From Methylococcaceae bacterium UBA975 (GTDB lineage Bacteria > Pseudomonadota > Gammaproteobacteria > Methylococcales > Cycloclasticaceae): 64,000 nt of DNA. The position numbers and the translations under genes are program-made. The stretch spans positions 1 through 64,000 of the forward strand of contig DBBV01000011.1 of assembly GCA_002292375.1 (NCBI GenBank). Direction: 5' to 3'. Each line of letters opens with the position of its first letter. The first letter of the stretch is position 1. Positions 63,211 through 64,000 of this stretch are shown in pieces. The notes below the pieces were generated by a model. The model ran no database searches. It was not told the origin of the DNA and saw only the letters and a list, made by a program, of their open reading frames with translations.

Positions 63211-63858
63211 ATGTCAAAAGATAGTCTGCGGATTAGTGAAATCTTTTATTCCTTACAAGGTGAAGGTAAAACCGTTGGTATACCGACAACCTTTATTCGC
63301 CTGACAGGTTGCCCGCTGCGCTGCGGCTATTGTGACACCGAGTATGCATTTTATGGTGGTGAAACGCTCAGCATAGACGCTATTATTGAACAAGCTGCTA
63401 GCTTAGGTGCGCGTTATATTAACGTCACCGGTGGTGAGCCCCTGGCGCAAAAAAGGGTACACAGATTGATGCAAACTTTGTGCGACGAAGGGTATTATGT
63501 ATCACTTGAAACCAGCGGTGCACTGGATGTGTCGCAAGTAGACCCTCGGGTCGTTAAAGTGCTGGACGTCAAAACACCTGGCTCAGGCGAAATGGCAAAA
63601 AACTTACTGGCAAACTACCCGCATCTAACAAAAAATGATCAAGTCAAATATGTAATATGCGACCAAGCGGATTTTGAATGGTCAAAAGGGCATATGTTAC
63701 AACACCAATTGAACGATCAATGTGAGGTGCTATTTTCCCCTGTACAAGGGCAGCTAGCGGCAAAAGATTTAGCCGATTGGGTGTTGCGCGATAAATTGCC
63801 GGTTCGTTTTCAAATTCAACTACATAAGCACTTATGGGGCGATCAGCCCGGCAAATAA
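63211..63858 (+). CDS. queE: 7-carboxy-7-deazaguanine synthase QueE
   Basis: QueE is a radical SAM enzyme of queuosine synthesis, contracting carboxytetrahydropterin to the deazaguanine ring. The 215-residue protein has [40 protein letters not shown], in which the CxxxCxxC-like cluster is CPLRCGYC, and [12 protein letters not shown]. The end [16 protein letters not shown] is typical. It follows cpoB by 24 nt and is followed by queC. Confidence 0.97.
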   Translation: MSKDSLRISEIFYSLQGEGKTVGIPTTFIRLTGCPLRCGYCDTEYAFYGGETLSIDAIIEQAASLGARYINVTGGEPLAQKRVHRLMQTLCDEGYYVSLETSGALDVSQVDPRVVKVLDVKTPGSGEMAKNLLANYPHLTKNDQVKYVICDQADFEWSKGHMLQHQLNDQCEVLFSPVQGQLAAKDLADWVLRDKLPVRFQIQLHKHLWGDQPGK

Positions 63859-63877
63859 CCCGTTAACAGTATTTACA

Positions 63878-64000
63878 ATGAAAGAAAAAAAAGCAGTCGT
63901 ATTGGTATCAGGTGGTTTAGATTCAGCCACTGTTTTGGCCATAGCGAAACAACAAGGATATGCCTGTTATGCGCTCAGTTTTGATTACGGACAACGGCAT
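63878..64000 (+). CDS. queC: 7-cyano-7-deazaguanine synthase QueC, 5' end only
   Basis: The first 41 codons are present and the rest lies beyond the window. They read [20 protein letters not shown], then [27 protein letters not shown] is the PP-loop ATP-binding motif and SFDYGQRH the next QueC signature. QueC makes preQ0 after QueE, so the two belong to one pathway and lie 19 nt apart. Confidence 0.95.
   Translation, partial: MKEKKAVVLVSGGLDSATVLAIAKQQGYACYALSFDYGQRH

Overview
The window reads as a gammaproteobacterial chromosome segment at near-even GC, densely packed with genes. The conserved blocks dapA-bamC-MBL-purL, yebC-ruvCAB-ybgC-tolQRAB-pal-cpoB-queEC and pcnB-folK-panBC follow a Pseudomonas-like gamma layout. 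A complete PQQ cofactor cluster followed directly by glutathione-dependent formaldehyde dehydrogenase, plus a phosphoketolase/acetate kinase pair, points to a methylotroph or alcohol oxidiser, perhaps of the Methylophaga/Cycloclasticus type. That lineage is an inference; no rRNA is present to confirm it.

Layout. 1-2.2 kb: ispH (cut by the window edge), an ATP:cob(I)alamin adenosyltransferase, rraA and a small unknown membrane protein, all on the minus strand. 2.3-4.7 kb: a secreted metalloprotease-like protein, a persulfide dioxygenase-rhodanese fusion behind a perfect FNR-type box, and a periplasmic START-like protein. 4.8-11.3 kb: panD and the pcnB-folK-dNK-panB-panC-mscS operon, then a tRNA-Glu(CUC). 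11.5-20.4 kb: a signalling block of CHASE3/HAMP/PAS/PAS hybrid kinase, a lone receiver, an HPt-REC-REC-GGDEF protein and a REC-PAS3-GGDEF-EAL protein, headed by a membrane-anchored protein made of eight repeats of about 38 residues. 20.6-25.9 kb: transporters, a DNA glycosylase, a six-cysteine membrane protein, a BON protein and Bcp. 26-33.5 kb: dapA-bamC-MBL-purL and a SHOCT/ychJ/greB group. 33.5-38.5 kb: a luciferase-like-domain gene overlapping an MFS transporter gene, an Hsp20 gene, msrPQ and yheT. 38.5-42.5 kb: ackA-xfp. 42.6-44.5 kb: a small islet flanked by a copy of the 3' end of tRNA-Thr. 44.6-47.2 kb: a Fur-family regulator, thiO and pip. 47.3-52.4 kb: a MoeB/ThiF-like gene, pqqABCDE and frmA. 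52.4-55 kb: groESL under CIRCE, and a pentapeptide protein. 55.1-64 kb: yebC, ruvCAB, tol-pal, queE and the start of queC.

How the parts may work together. The PQQ genes supply the cofactor of periplasmic quinoprotein alcohol dehydrogenases, and frmA removes the formaldehyde such enzymes can release. Phosphoketolase and acetate kinase together make acetyl-phosphate, acetate and ATP from sugar phosphates. The signalling block contains every relay module (His, Asp, HPt, Asp) and ends in cyclic di-GMP synthesis and breakdown. Its kinase carries a PAS domain with the haem-ligand His and the Arg of FixL at exactly the FixL spacing, so oxygen is a plausible signal. The heat-shock genes appear split between HrcA/CIRCE (groESL) and a sigma-32-like promoter (hsp20).

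Most promising leads: the eight-repeat protein beside the relay operon, the FixL-like PAS, the tRNA-Thr islet, and the FNR-type promoter of the sulfur gene. No CRISPR array, transposase or prophage was found.
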